Source: Symsagittifera roscoffensis
Lineage: Eukaryota; Xenacoelomorpha; Acoela; Convolutidae
Length of the DNA stretch: 64,000 bases
Reading direction: 5' to 3'
Assembly: GCF_963678635.1 (NCBI RefSeq)
Contig: NC_087065.1
Span: 74,163,345 to 74,227,344 of the forward strand
Part shown: one piece after another, positions 32,901 through 44,888 of the stretch
Numbering within the stretch: the first letter of the stretch is position 1
How the letters are laid out: each line of letters begins with the position of its first letter
Made by a program: the position numbers and the translations under genes
The notes under the pieces: model-generated
The model's database searches: none
Told to the model about the DNA's origin: nothing
What the model saw: only the letters and a program-made list of their open reading frames with translations

Positions 32901-35900
32901 AATGTTTCAGTTAAACCAAAGATGAGGTGAACCAGTAAGCAATTCAGACATATTCAGAGCTGATTCATTTGAATTATTGATAAATTTTGATAAATGGTAA
33001 TCATTCTGACTAGTATTAGGCAAAATTTTGGTTGCAGCTTGAGTTAATTAGCAGCTAAATAGTTTTATTTATAACCTTTTCTTCTTGGCAATTTTTTTTA
33101 GCACATGTGATGGCTTTATTGTTGGGTAGTGTTATCATTTTTAAAGGGCCAGTGGTACAGATTCGAGAACATGGCTTTCTAAATCTCCTGACCGGAGGAT
33201 CCAATCCGACAAATTGTAAAAGTTTTTTTATTCAAAGTTCATTTTTTACGTTTTTCTTATCTCACTTTATAGAGCTCAGTTTTGTCATTTCTATCACTTC
33301 TCTTAGCAAAGTGCAGCTTCGCCTCTGTACATAAAATTGGTTTCAATCATAGAAGTTTTGGTTTTCTTTTATATTTAAACTTGCGAAGCGAGTACATTAG
33401 TACGAAATTTCTTTTTTGCCTAACCTAGGTCGATAATAAAAATGCTACTTTTGGTGGCATTTTGAGCAGTAGGCTGCTGTAGCAGTATAATATCATATTT
33501 GCTTTAACATTTGATTGGATTTGAAGTTAACACAGTTGATGCATTATTAATTCATCTAATGAACCGAAAAAATTATTTGTTTCAAACAGCAGTACAATGA
33601 TTACGCTTAAGATTAGCAAGCGTTATCAAACTGGAATACAGACTTTTTTCGAATTAACAACTTGTTCAACAGAATCACTTGAATCAATTGGTATCTTGGT
33701 TCATTATGAATTCAAATTTCTAAGCGTCTCCGGCACACTTTGTCTGGAGGTAAACAATACGCCTGGGACGTCAAAGGTCCTGGGTTCGAAACTAATCTGA
33801 CCTGTTTTTTTTTTTCAAACGGGAAATAGTCCGTTTTAAAAAAAAATTGTCGACCTATTATTGTCTGCTTAGGTTTTTTCGGCTTAGTTGCCATGTTGTA
33901 GATTTTTTTTAAAGTTTTTTTTCATTATAGTTGCTTTTAGTGTTCTGATTAACGTCTGCTGTTTGTAATTTACTTAAATTGATTTCGTTTAAAAACTTTA
34001 TTCTGCCCAAATGATTTCGGCATTTTCTTTATCGGCGTAGTGACCTTATTTCGAACCGTTTTTTATGCTCACCTCTGTATAGCCCAAAAATGCTAAATTT
34101 CTTGATAGAAAAATAGAAATAGAGTTAAGTTTTTTCCTGATGCGGCGTATACTGTATCGGCTTATTGGACTCATATTGCGTGTTTCGACAATGTTAGTCT
34201 TAATGTTTTTTTTTAAATTTTTTTTCGGTTTTTTTATTTTCATTTTTGGAGTTTAATAGGTTTCGGCCTATTCTATATCGGCTTAGTGTCCTCATATTGT
34301 TTCTTTGACAAGCAAATGAAGTTTTTTGACGTTGAGGTGGATGTATTAACTTTTCAGATGTCTGAAGTCTTATCGATATTTTTTCGGCTTAAAGGGTTTC
34401 TGGCAAGGTGTTTTCGGCTTTATCACCGCTGGGTACGTTATCTTCCGATGCTTATTACACATTCTATTGTCTTGTCATGTTTTTGTTTCAAAACTAGTCT
34501 TATTCTTTTAAATAGATCTAGTTTTTCGACCTTTTTGATTTTTTTTTTTCGTTTCTGTTTTGTATTGCAAGTGATGCGAAGCTCAGCTTTGCTCCTGTGT
34601 AAAAAGTTCAATTTCAGAAGTTTTCCAACTCAATGTGTTTCGCAGTTTTTTTTTGAAATGCATAATTTATACATAATTTGGCTTTATGCATTCCAAATTA
34701 TTAAATGCAAAATTCTCTTTTGATGCATCGAATTGGCAATTTTTTAGCTGCGTTATTGGTGGCTAGTTTTTGGTGATATAAAGCATTCGTGGTCAGTGCG
34801 TGAGACTCGAATTTGCTATGTCGCAGATTCGAAGCCTTTACGTAGCCGAGTTTTTGCTAATTCGAGGTTTTTTTCTACTTTTTCTTATTTCACTTGATAG
34901 AGCTGCTTTTTGGTCGTGTTCTCGCAAGTGTTTGCGAAGGGCAGCTTCCCCTCTATGTACGAAAATTGATTTCACGGCTTAGTTAAAAAATTGCTGACTT
35001 GTTGATGTCAGCAATTTTCCTCGTAATTGAAAAGCGTTAAATTTTTTTTTTTGTAAATTACTTTTTTGTTATTTTTGGTGAAAAATTTTGATGGCCTCAA
35101 TTGTTTTGGCTTATGTTTTGGCTAGCTTTCATTGGAAAATGATTTTTTATCGTTTTGTGTTTCCGGAGGGTGGGATGGTCTTAAAGTAACCCAAGGGAGT
35201 TTACCCAACTTTTGTCGACTGAGTGGCTGCTAGGTAAATTTTTCTGAAAACTTATTTAATGCCAACGATTGTGTTTATGGATGTGTATTCCGCAAAAAGA
35301 ACATCATCTATCTCGATTTTTTTTCAGTACCTTGCAAGACTTGGTAGCTAAGTGTCACAAAGTATCAATCATAAAAATTCTTTAAATTTTAAGAGCTTCA
35401 GTGCCAGATAATTTTTTCTTTGATGAGCTTTAAAGTGATGAAGTTAAAAAAAATGTTCCGTGAAAGTTTGTTTTCAGTTTCCTTGTGCATCGAGTTTTTT
35501 CCAACTTTCTGGTTGCTGTGTTTAGTTTTCAGCAGGAAAGTAAAATAATATAATGATCCAGTTGTCTCAAAATGGTTTAGCCTTATTAAAATAGTGTCAA
35601 TCGTAAAAGGGTCTGGAAATTGAAATAGTTTTACTTTCTTCAAGGTTGTTGTGGTTTGAGGAAAGCTAATTCCACTGCATAAGTTTAGAATAGCATAAGT
35701 TTAGAAGACTCGAAAAAACGTGAATGATTTCTGAAGTAGATTTTAAGTTTTCTACTAGCAGAATAAAAAATCTACCGGTTGATCAGTTTTCCAATTTGGG
35801 TTAAATTTAATCCTGAAGCCATCTTTCACAAAAATTTCTTTAAAATCAAAGAGCTTTAACGCCATTTATATTTTTAGAAAATCAATTAAAAATTTTATTG

Positions 35901-37386
35901 GTCTCCTTGAGTTCGTTGTGTCTGTTGGCTACTTTTTTAAGGTTTACTTGAAAATTTTGTGCCTGTTAAAACGAATAAATAAGACTGATCTAATCATTTG
36001 ACGACTATTGGTATAGATTTACATATGATCAGGAAGAAAATCAATTTTCATTGAATTTTGATGCAGTCCTGAAAATAGCGTTTTAAAATAAGTGTCTCAA
36101 AATGAATTTTGAAATGTCGTTTTTTCTTTGTGTGATAGAGGATCTGAACGAAAGCCTACAACGTTGGTATATTCGATAGTGATAGTAAATTAGGAATATT
36201 CAACAACAATTTTCTCCGAAAGTTGAAAAAAAAGTATATATAAATCAAATTTTCTGATTTAACTTTCCTCTGATATAACTGTTCCCAAATTGCTGAAACA
36301 AATTTCATGGGAGTGAAATTTAAGTTCACGGCTTAAATAATAACTTATTGCCCTAGTATCGTAATTAGGCTAAACATAGAAGTTTTGATCCGATAGATCA
36401 CTCGACTCATTACAATGATTGTTTGTGATACCTGATTTGCGTGGAATTAAAACACACCCAAAGTAAAAAATCCTTCCTTCTTTCAGTGGTTGGAACAACA
36501 ATTGAAGTTTTGAGTTTGAAATGTATATTACCAAGGCTCTTTTTTTATATAGTTTTTATCATTGGAGTAAAGTGTTTTGTTTGTTTATAGGCTATGCGGT
36601 GCACGTGTTCTTCTGGAGCTGTATCTTCGAAGTTGTGATATCATTTCTCTTCAGTGCTCCTTACGTTTGGCCAATGTTGGAGACCAAGTTCTTCATTGGT
36701 ACCATCTTGGCCTTAGACGGAGTGGCTCTGTCCGGTACATTTGTGCCAGTGTATCTTATCCTTGAACATATAGTACTGGCCAATGGCTACATGCACAGTG
36801 AGCAGAGCTTGAAACTGGTCATTGGAATATGGATCAATTTCACTATGGCCGGTAATTGTTCAGCCAAAGCATAGTTATTATTAAATTTTTCACATGCCCT
36901 GAATGTCAACATACTGTGAAGCAAATTGAGTTTATGGTAAAAAACTTTGTACAATTTTGCATCAATCAGAGGGCGGGTCTGGGTCTTGATTTTGCGAGCT
37001 CTAGCAATAAATAATGTTTTAGACGTTTTATTATGGAAGAATTGTACCAACGACTGCGTTATTTTCCGGGAACTACCTCAAATTTTTTGTATTTTGGCGT
37101 CTTTTAGAGACAATTTTTATTTTCACACATCTGCACCTGTTTAGAATAAATACTGATTAGAACATGGACACTTGTTTTAGCTGGTCGTATTATGGGCTCA
37201 GTCGTGTTTGGGGGCGTGATATACCCGAAGCTGGGCTTCTACCTGACAAGTGTCCTCACCTCCATTCTCTTTTTAATCAGCACCCTTCTCAGCAACGGCT
37301 ACTTAGTCTATTCGAAGAACTACCGGAAGGTCTTCTACACGCAAAGTACACTGCATTTAACAGATGAAATTACAAACTCTATATGA
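29903..37386 (+). CDS. SLC18B1: SLC18B1-like major facilitator transporter, five exons
   Basis: Member of the vesicular amine transporter branch of the major facilitator superfamily; the human relative is a vesicular polyamine carrier. Exons 29903-30209, 30789-31137, 31888-32207, 36591-36851 and 37181-37386 have GT-AG borders and join in phases 1, 2, 1 and 1. They give 480 residues (human about 456). The N-terminal half shows TM1, the motif PFFPNEAEL after it, SRIVMGIGAGM (TM4) and the TM5 motif GVGVGIAIGPPIG at residues 151-163. A Ser/Asp-rich cytosolic loop, encoded across exons 2 and 3, joins the two halves. The second half includes SLSPYLLQTFGVDGDTAGLY and ends with IMGSVVFGGVIYPKLGFYLT and a short tail. 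Intron 3 is 4.4 kb and full of SINE-like repeats. Exon choice is supported by unbroken phase. Amine specificity is inferred from family only. Confidence 0.88.
30385..30600. repeat. dispersed repeat family 1 copy in intron 1
   Basis: Shares CTCAAATTGGG, TTCAAAGAG, TTAAGGGCATAT and CTTGCGTTCATTACTC with the copies in DOHH intron 2 and at 8560-8890. Confidence 0.6.
32690..33490 (+). repeat. SINE-like repeats in intron 3
   Basis: 32700-32870 has the body words (AAAAGTGCTCATTTGGTAGC, CTGCTTTATTGGTGGCTA). A tRNA-like head at about 33135-33215 (CCAGTGGTACAGATTCGAG, then CTAAATCTCC and GATCCAATCC) is followed by the tail GCAGCTTCGCCTCTGTAC at about 33312. 33375-33490 restarts the body with TTAGTACGAA and TTTTGGTGGCATTTT. 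Two or more diverged copies are nested or in tandem. Confidence 0.55.
33594..34060 (+). repeat. dispersed repeat family 3 (tRNA-like), copy 1
   Basis: Order: GATTAGCAAGCGTTATCAAA, AGAATCACTTGAATC, then a tRNA-like core (CTGGAGGTAA, CGCCTGGGACGTC, GGTCCTGGGTTCGAA), TCGGCTTAGTTGCC-like and TCGGCGTAGTGACC. Box B is GGGTTCGAAAC-like. Other copies are at 40588-41075, 46503-47005 and 50771-51070. Confidence 0.7.
34700..34970 (+). repeat. tRNA-derived SINE-like repeat in intron 3
   Basis: Head at about 34783 (CATTCGTGGTCAGTGCGTGA, GACTCGAATTTGC, GCAGATTCGAAGCC) resembles the 8193 head with deletions. Tail at about 34922 has TCGCAAGTGTTTGCGAAGGG, then CAGCTTCCCCTC. A further tail-only copy is at 34561-34605. 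Confidence 0.55.
34987..35018. repeat. short perfect hairpin
   Basis: AAAATTGCTGAC and GTCAGCAATTTT flank an 8-base loop, immediately after the SINE tail. Intronic, function unknown. Confidence 0.7.
35380..35935. repeat. dispersed repeat family 1, two diverged copies
   Basis: 35380-35560 has TATCAATCATAAAAATTC and TTTCCTTGTGCATC. 35715-35935 has ACGTGAATGATTTCTGAAG, TTGATCAGTTTTCCAATT, CAAAGAGCTTTAACGCCAT and TCCTTGAGTTCGTTG in family order. Confidence 0.5.
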
Positions 37387-37871
37387 TTTATTTATCGAAG
37401 CAGAGCTCGTTAAAACTGGAAACTTTGTAAACTACCATCAAGTTTCCATTAAAATAACGCAAAAAAGTATTTTCTTTTCACAAATAGTAGCTTAATTTCA
37501 CTCTGTAGATTTTTAGTTGTGTTATTAGAAACGAGACTAGGAGTCATAGATTGGCTATGGGATATCAGTTTGGATCTAATTTTGGATATAAAGATTATGA
37601 TCATTTGTTTTTGGATGACTGATACGAGACGTTATAAATTATTGTCCTTACTTCGTAGCATCGCCTCTAAGCAAACAGTCGATTAAAGATGAGCAGACTC
37701 AATTGAAATGAGTTGAGCTCGCTGTTTTAGTTAAACGAATAATTGGCTTCGAATAGAAACTGCGGGGTTTGGTAGTTAAGAATGGCCCATTTAAGTAACA
37801 ACTTAAGCTACTAGTTTCTCTGATAGTTTGGTTAATTTAGTTGAACTAGTTTCTAAGACAAAATCTTAATT
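37387..37871. other. 3' flank of the SLC18B1-like gene
   Basis: No gene. No clear AATAAA close to the stop codon; variants such as AAAATAAC occur at about 37450. Confidence 0.35.
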
Positions 37872-38002
37872 GAAAATCTCGACTTTTGTTTTCAATTTGA
37901 AAAGTGGTGTGAAATTAAGTATTATGTGAAGCATATATTTGAAAAGGGGACACTTAAATTTCATGCCACTTTTTCAAATTGAAAACAAAAATTGAGATTT
38001 TC
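37872..38002. repeat. imperfect foldback repeat
   Basis: About 50-base arms (37872-37920 and 37952-38002) are near reverse complements, sharing CTTTTGTTTTCAATTTGAAA and its complement, around a 31-base loop. A related GAAGCATATATT word repeats at about 37928 and 38041. Looks like a small foldback or MITE relic. Confidence 0.7.
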
Positions 38003-40587
38003 TATTAAAAAGTTATCTTTGCAACTGGTGAAGTATATATGAAGCATATATTCAAAGACTATCCTCACTGAATACAACGGCATGCAGTTTCTAAGTGTAA
38101 AAGAAGGAAAGCAGTTTCAGTTGTATTGGTCGTGATGATTTTTTTAGGAAAAAGTCAATTTGATTGGAAAAAATTGGACAGAGTTTTTGTGGCTTGACTC
38201 AAATTCAGATTTTTTCAAGATCAGTTAATAGTTTCAACTCAGTTAATAGTTTCTTGCTTGAACGCCAAAAAGGTCATTTTTATTATATATAACTCAAAAT
38301 CTGTGGTTAAGCACTAATTACAAATGTTTTCCTCAATTTTTTTAGCTATTGGGCTATGTATGAAGTTTCTTTTGATATAAGTAGTTCGTTAAGTTCACCG
38401 TAACCCTTGATTAAGTAAAAACAGCCAGAATAATCGATTTGGAGTTAAACTTTGCTTGCAAGTTTTGTAAAGAAATAGCATCATGTTTTTGATGAATTTT
38501 AACTAGCTTCTCTTCAATTTTTGTCGAACTAACCCAATTTGAGAAACTACGTTTGATTTTTTTGTTCGTTTGTAGCTTTGTTTGTTTGGTCTAGACAATT
38601 TGAATCAGCACTGTTCAAATTGTCAATGATTGTTCTAAAGAGCTTGAATGATTGTTTTTAATGTGAAAATAAATTACGCTCTTAAATAGAGTTCAACAAA
38701 CACAAAAAGAAACTTGATTAATTTCTTGTTTTAAAAGTGGATTTTATTTTTTTTTTCAGCGGAGTTTGTGGCATCAAAAAATCATTCAAAGCGTTGTTTT
38801 AACTTCAAAGAGGTTTGACCTGATTTTTTTGTGAATCTACGTTTTTTAAATTTTTTCAAGTTCAGTGATTCCTTCAAAAAATCTCTTCGCTAATTTCTCT
38901 GGTGGGTCGTGTAATTGTTTTCACGTCATTTCAGGTCCGTTCAAAACAATTTTTGGTAGAGTGCGTTATGATCCTCAAGACCATTCAGTCGTAACATAGA
39001 TTCGAAAAACGTATTTTAAAATAATTTTGTGCAAAAAACATCAGGATTTTTTTCATTTTGTCGTTTTGAGTGTAGCTAAAATACTGTTTCAGAATGGCTA
39101 TTTTCACATTTGGGCAAGCAAGAGTATTGCCATCGTGTACTAGACTTTTTTCCACCCAGAATGGTCATTTTAGTATGAATGGTAAATATCACTTTCGACA
39201 TGCTCAAATTCTAGAACTTCAAATAAACCTACCATCATTTAAGTAGTAATTAGGTAAAAAGAATTTCAGATTGTAGTTAATTTTTCAAAAAAAATCAATA
39301 TTTTTATCCTGTAAGGTTGTTAGTGGCTTACTTTTTGAAGCATGGTTTTTTCTAAATTGAGCAGTTTCTTACTATAACTGAAAATTCACTAATTGTAAAT
39401 TTACCAAGACTGATATAGCGTTTTTTAAAATTCTTTTTCGTTATAGAAAATATTACGGTATAGGAACATAAAATTTTTTAAAAAAACTTGACATTTTTTA
39501 TGACTAATTTTGTTTTCGGCTCAACAAATTTCGTCCCAAAATTTGTCGCTTTTGTTGCCGCTCAGTGAATGATTTCCACTTGGTTTTGAGGCTGTTTATA
39601 AACGTCTATCAAAGCAGTCATGAAAATTTTGGAGCTGTAACTTTTCCAATTTTTTTTTAAAATTTCAACTTTTGTAGCGCAATTCGAATTTTTTCAATAC
39701 TGGTTGTTGTGTCCAACCACAGATTTTCAATAAAATGAGTTTCAGTGTGAAAAAAAATTGAAAATTTTGGGTGTTTTTTTTGGCATTTGTGTATCGCAAC
39801 TGATGTGAAGCTCAGCATTGCCTCTGTGTTAAAAGTATACTTTTTAAAATGGCAAGATTACAAAAATTTTTGGCCCGTATGTTGAACTAGTGAAATTTCT
39901 CACACAATTTTTTTACTTTTCTGATCAGTTTCATCTACTGTTGCATATTTTCAAATTTTCAGTGGTATTTGAATTAGAAAGCGAACTATGTCGTGGGGCA
40001 CCGGGTTGATTTTCAACTGAACAATGATGAAAAGTGAAATAAGCTAAAAAAAAACTGAAGATAACTTGTTTTGTTTATAGAAGTAAAAGATTGTGGAAGT
40101 AAGATAATGCAGAAATGATTACGCGTTGAGAAAAGAAATGATTGAAATTCGAAATTGAATTCTTATCTCAAGTTCACAGCCTAGAATAAAAAAACTGAAA
40201 AACACATATACCGGTTATAAAGAAGGAAAAATTGCCGGAGTAGTATGTTACATCGTCAGAATTGAGGACGTGTTTTGAAAAAAAAACAGGCTCTTTCCCA
40301 GATATTCCTCCATTAGGAAACTACAAATGAAAGTCGTTGAAAAAATTTTTAAACGGCATTTTCCATGTAAGAAAAAGTATATTGATGTATTCACATGTTT
40401 TTGCTGAAACATTTTAGCGCAGCTTACAACATCGAAAGTCATTGCAAATAGGTTTTGGTAAATTGAGTTTCAGAAAACAGAGTGAGTTTCAGGTGAACAG
40501 AGTTAGGCCATTTTAAACATTCAAATGGTGGTTGGAGCCAAAATCTTAAATACGTGTTTTTTGTTTTTTGAAGTAAGAAATTGGTTA
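38003..40587. other. noncoding stretch with diverged repeats
   Basis: No gene. Family 1 words near 38700-38900 and a SINE tail-only copy at 39789-39830 (GTATCGCAACTGATGTGAAG, then CTCAGCATTGCCTCTGTG). Otherwise nothing recognised. Confidence 0.4.
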
Positions 40588-41075
40588 CGCTTGCGATTGA
40601 CAAGCGTTATCAAACTGGAAAATAGAATTTTTTCCGTAATGCCAACGTGTTTAACAGAATCATTTGAATCACTTGTATCTTGGTTAATGATGAATTGAAA
40701 TTTCTTTGCGTTCCCAGCCACTTTAGCCTGGAGGTAACTATTTTGCTTTGGATGGCAAAGGTCCTGGGTGAATCTGAGTAGGTCCTGTTTTTTTCTCAAG
40801 CGGTAAATATTCTGTTTTGAGTAAAATTGTCGGCCAAGTTTTTGTCTGCTTTTTGTTGTATGCTTATTTGTCATATCTTGGGATCGTTTTTTTTTGTTGC
40901 ATTTTTCTTTACTGTTGCGTTTAGTGTTTGCTTTACTCCTACAATATGCACTTTTATCTACCTTGACTTCGTATTCTTTTCTTTGTTTTTTTTTGTTTCG
41001 CTAAAAAATATTCCTCGGCACAAATTATTTTGGCCTATTTTTAATCAGCCTAACGACCTAATTTTAAATCAATTC
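40588..41075 (+). repeat. dispersed repeat family 3, copy 2
   Basis: GACAAGCGTTATCAAACTGG, AACAGAATCATTTGAATCAC, TTTAGCCTGGAGGTAAC, GGCAAAGGTCCTGGGTG and CAGCCTAACGACCTAATTT in the same order as the other copies. Confidence 0.7.
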
Positions 41076-41998
41076 AAGGGAAACACAGTTTTACTACTTC
41101 CCTCCGATTTTTTCAAGTTGGTTATTTGTTTTCCAATCGGTTTGTTGAAATTTGTTTTTTCGTTTTGAAAAATGTTTTCACATTCTGCAAAAAAAATTGT
41201 TTTTCTCATACACTTCTACTGAGTTTTGTAAAAAAAGTATCAATAAGAACCACCACCTTACCTATGTGTCTGAATGCTCCCCTAGAGTCTTTTTCTTTTT
41301 GACCCCTCTGCTTACCGCCTTCGAAAAAATGTGGGGAATTATCTCGAAATAGTCCCTTTTTGATTTTTGACGGTTTTGTGATTCTCTTTGACTTTTCTCA
41401 AAAATTAAAATTTTAATACTGATTTTGTGGGTTCAAGGGAGTTAACTGGCACTGGGAAGCTACCCTGCGTTAGCGGCCTCCCACAATGTTTTTATACACA
41501 AAAATTTATCGCCCTCGGAAAAGTCAAAGTTTGACTTTTTGACCGCTTTTAGTATTTTGATTATTCTTGAAAACTTTCCTGGCACATCTGAGATGTGCGT
41601 TGAAATCAAAGAAGGGGTTGTGGGAAGCTCATTTGCTTATTTGTTCATACGACCACGCCCAATTTTTTCTGACACGAAAATCCTTTGGCAAAGTCCGGAC
41701 AAATTTGGGAAAACACGGACAAATTTGGAGAGTCCAAATCATATTTTTCGTGCCGCATGAGTATAGAAAGTTCATTCAGTATCATACCTCCAGTTTAAGC
41801 TAGGCTCCTTGTAGTTTTTTTTACCGAGACACGAAACCTTTGATTCACTTGGTTTTCCAACTTTTTTTCCGACTCTTTATGTTTGTGCCGTATCTGGGGG
41901 ACTGAAAAAGTGTAGGTACTACTATGATAGACATTTCCGTTTAAAGCGCTGCTGTGGTGCTCAAGTCCCGTATAGGCAATGACTTGTTTCACAATTGT
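41076..41998. other. noncoding stretch
   Basis: No gene or element recognised. Confidence 0.35.
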
Positions 41999-42110
41999 TT
42001 CATGCTTTCTTAAAGCTACTCTTCTATAAACCAATTCAATTAATTCGAAGATAATTCATGCTTTCATAAAGCTACTCTTCTATAAACCAATTCAATTAAT
42101 TCGAAGAAAA
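41999..42110. repeat. 56-bp tandem duplication
   Basis: Two units (41999-42054 and 42055-42110) beginning TTCATGCTTTC and sharing CTACTCTTCTATAAACCAAT. One unit is carried along in the copied segment at 44889. Confidence 0.8.
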
Positions 42111-42198
42111 TTAAATCAATTCGAAGATCATTGATGTTTTTGAAACTTTTTAAAAGTTAAAAATGATTTTTTTTGATAAATTTTGTAACGATTGAGGT

Positions 42199-42642
42199 CA
42201 GGGGCGCGGATTAAGGGGGGGGGGGGCCGGGGTCTGCGGACGCCCCCCCCCCCCCCCCCCCCCTCAGGGATTCGACCCCCTGCCGACCCAAAGGGTCCCC
42301 CCTTTGATACTTTTTCAGAAATCCATTTTTGGCCGACCGACCCTAAAATTTTTCTAAAGGCGCCTTTGGCGCCAATTTATACTAACTTTGAGGGGGAGCG
42401 CGCGCCAAAAAAACGCGATTTTTTTGTAAAATTTTTTCAAAAAGTGCCCAAAAACGGCCTTTTTGATTGTTTTTTTAAAAATTTGCCTGCGGCGCAGAAA
42501 ATCTAGCCAAAATAGGGGCAAAACAGAGCTTTGGGAGAGCTCGAAAAATCAATTTGGTTGACCTAAAAAAAAAGGTCGTCAAAATTTTGGAAAATTTTTT
42601 GAAAATCCGCCCCCCCTCGAGAAAATCCTAGATCCGCCCCTG
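42199..42642. mobile_element. 444-bp hAT-type MITE with 8-bp target-site duplication
   Basis: Flanked by a perfect 8-base direct repeat ATTGAGGT (42191-42198 and 42643-42650). The ends are CAGGGGCGCGGATTAAG and, reversed, CAGGGGCGGATCTAG, the CAGGGGCGGAT-type terminal inverted repeat common in hAT-like nonautonomous elements. No transposase frame. Long G and C runs (about 42216-42262) may be miscounted in sequencing. Confidence 0.85.
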
Positions 42643-42650
42643 ATTGAGGT

Positions 42651-44412
42651 GATTGAACCTCGGGCTACTTGCACAGCCACTATCCCTTCATACTAGCTAC
42701 AAGCACGATACGTTTTTTAGAAAATTTTCTCTGGCTATTTTTGTACAATAAGCTGGTGGAGGATTGCAGGCTCTGATTTTTTATCATAAGGTTCTTGTTT
42801 GATGTTAGCTTAAACTTTTTTGGGTCGCAAGATGATCCGGGTTTAATTACTACAAGAAAAAGTGCGAGAGAATAAACACTTAGTAACATTTTAATGCAAC
42901 TTATGCTCAACGCAATTTTCATACTTTTAAGCGTGTTTTTTGCTTAAATTTGTTGCAGTGAGCAAATAAACCATTTTTTCAAAATTATTTATGGTTGTTA
43001 AATGCGATAAATGTTTCTTCATTCTAGAACTGTAATTTTTGATTTAAAAAATGAACACATATTAAATTAACAATTCTTGTTTTTTGTTTTTGCATTTGCA
43101 TCCTGTCAGATTTTATGTGAAAATGAATAGAGTGAAAAATTTATTCAGGGAGTGGTGATTTTTTGTCAATAAAATTTGATCTTTCTCTAGTTTGATTTTT
43201 ACCGATTTCAATTTTCCTTTTTTTTTCTGAAGTTTCTTCAAATACATTTGGCAACAAAGTTAGGCTCGAGAATGCAGAAATGGCTCGGAAAAACGTGATC
43301 AGGTTCAAAAATGAATTTAAAAGTTTAGGTTTCGCAGCGCAATGAAAACTTTCCTTTCAATTCAGATTTCTTTAATTTGGCTTGTTTTATAAAAAAAAGT
43401 GTTTGTAAAACTCTCTTGAATCATAGAACGGGTCAACTTGGTATGTGTTTTTCTCTGAATTTCCAAGTTATCAAAAAACTATTGCTGTTTCAGTTTTCTT
43501 GAGATGATTGACACTATTATTATTATTAATATTATCATTATTATTTGATTTATAATGGATGAAGTTCAGTTTTCAAATTTATTGACCAATTAGAGAAGAG
43601 TAACGTTTTCTTCTGAAATCCAAATTCCTTGCGCCCAAAAATGATGCCTGAAACTATACTGCAAATGTCTGTTTACACCTTTGACAACAAACGTTTTGTC
43701 TAAAAAGCAACGACCTTTTTCCTGCTTACAGTCTTACAAGTTCACTTAGTCTTTTTTGATTGAACGTCTTACTCGACTGTTTTCTTTAAGGTAATTTACA
43801 TCAATTAATCTTACGGTGAGCTGGCCACTCAATTGCACCGTTTTGTAGTTTTTTTTTCGTCAAAATTATCCGTTTTTTATTTTTTGATGTTCTGAACAGT
43901 CTCAAGCAATTTTGTATGGCAAGTATTTTGAAGCTTCGCCAGGGTCCAAATTTGTACCGAAAGCATCTGTTTATTATACAACAAAAAAAACTTAATATGT
44001 TGTAAGTTTTGCAATACATCTGGTACAATTGCTTAAATTTGTGTGCACTTGGGCTTAATTGGTTGTAAGATTCTTACTGCAAAATTTTTTTTTCGTTTCC
44101 TCGAAATTCACTTTGTTTGAAAAATAAGGAGTACTTTTCAAACATACCTAGAAAATAAGGGACATACAGCAAAATCTGTAAAGATTGTTGGTGTTTTGTA
44201 AATACTAGTGGTATTGCTTTTACGAGTTCTATTTTTAAACTTATCTGATTTTAAGTTTTAAGTGCCATATCAACCTGTGCAGAAAACTTGAAGCCAATTT
44301 GCTAGTTTTTTTCAAAAATAATCATAATATTCGGATATAGATCTGAGTGTTTCAAACGATCTTTCAATTTGTTTTTAGTTGTTTCTATGAGTATATTTAT
44401 TAAATTAAACTG
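42651..44412. other. noncoding stretch
   Basis: No gene recognised. A few family 1-like words near 43320-43510 only. Confidence 0.35.
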
Positions 44413-44882
44413 AAAATCAACCTACAGATAGACAAACTTTATAAACAAAAAATTAATTTTAATTCAAAATAAATCACAAAGTTGGAAGAAAAAAACTAAT
44501 CTAAGGCTAAGTTTTTGATTAAACCAAAAAAAACCATAACACAAACAAATTAACAGAATATTTTAATGGGTAAATATTTTGAAACGGATTTACAAAAACG
44601 TTTTATTTTTTGAATTTTGCTAAACAAAGAGAGTCTGTAAGTTTTTGTTCTGGCTTTTAAAGAAAAAATTCAACTAATGAATTGGTTAAAAAAGTCAGCG
44701 AACAGCTTAAGTTTTCTTTGCAAATGAGTGAAAGAAGCCAATGTTTCACTATGTTTCATTAAATGTTCTGTTCATACAGACAAGCTAGCGAGCTCGTGTG
44801 TCATTTTATGAAATCAACTTTTTTCGCAACCCAACTCAGAAATCAAAGTGATCAGTTGATGGCATTTTTGCTAACATAGTAT
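44413..44882 (+). repeat. 470-bp direct repeat, left copy (X1)
   Basis: Nearly identical to 45344-45812. The two copies flank a segment copied from about 42.04-42.51 kb. The 3' part contains SINE body words (CAAGCTAGCGAGCTCGTGTG, TTGATGGCATTTTTGC). Confidence 0.9.
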
Positions 44883-44888
44883 ATAATA

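Noticed and set aside
42192-42506. 104-codon frame across the MITE
   Set aside because: Poly-Pro and poly-Gly from G/C runs; no transposase similarity.
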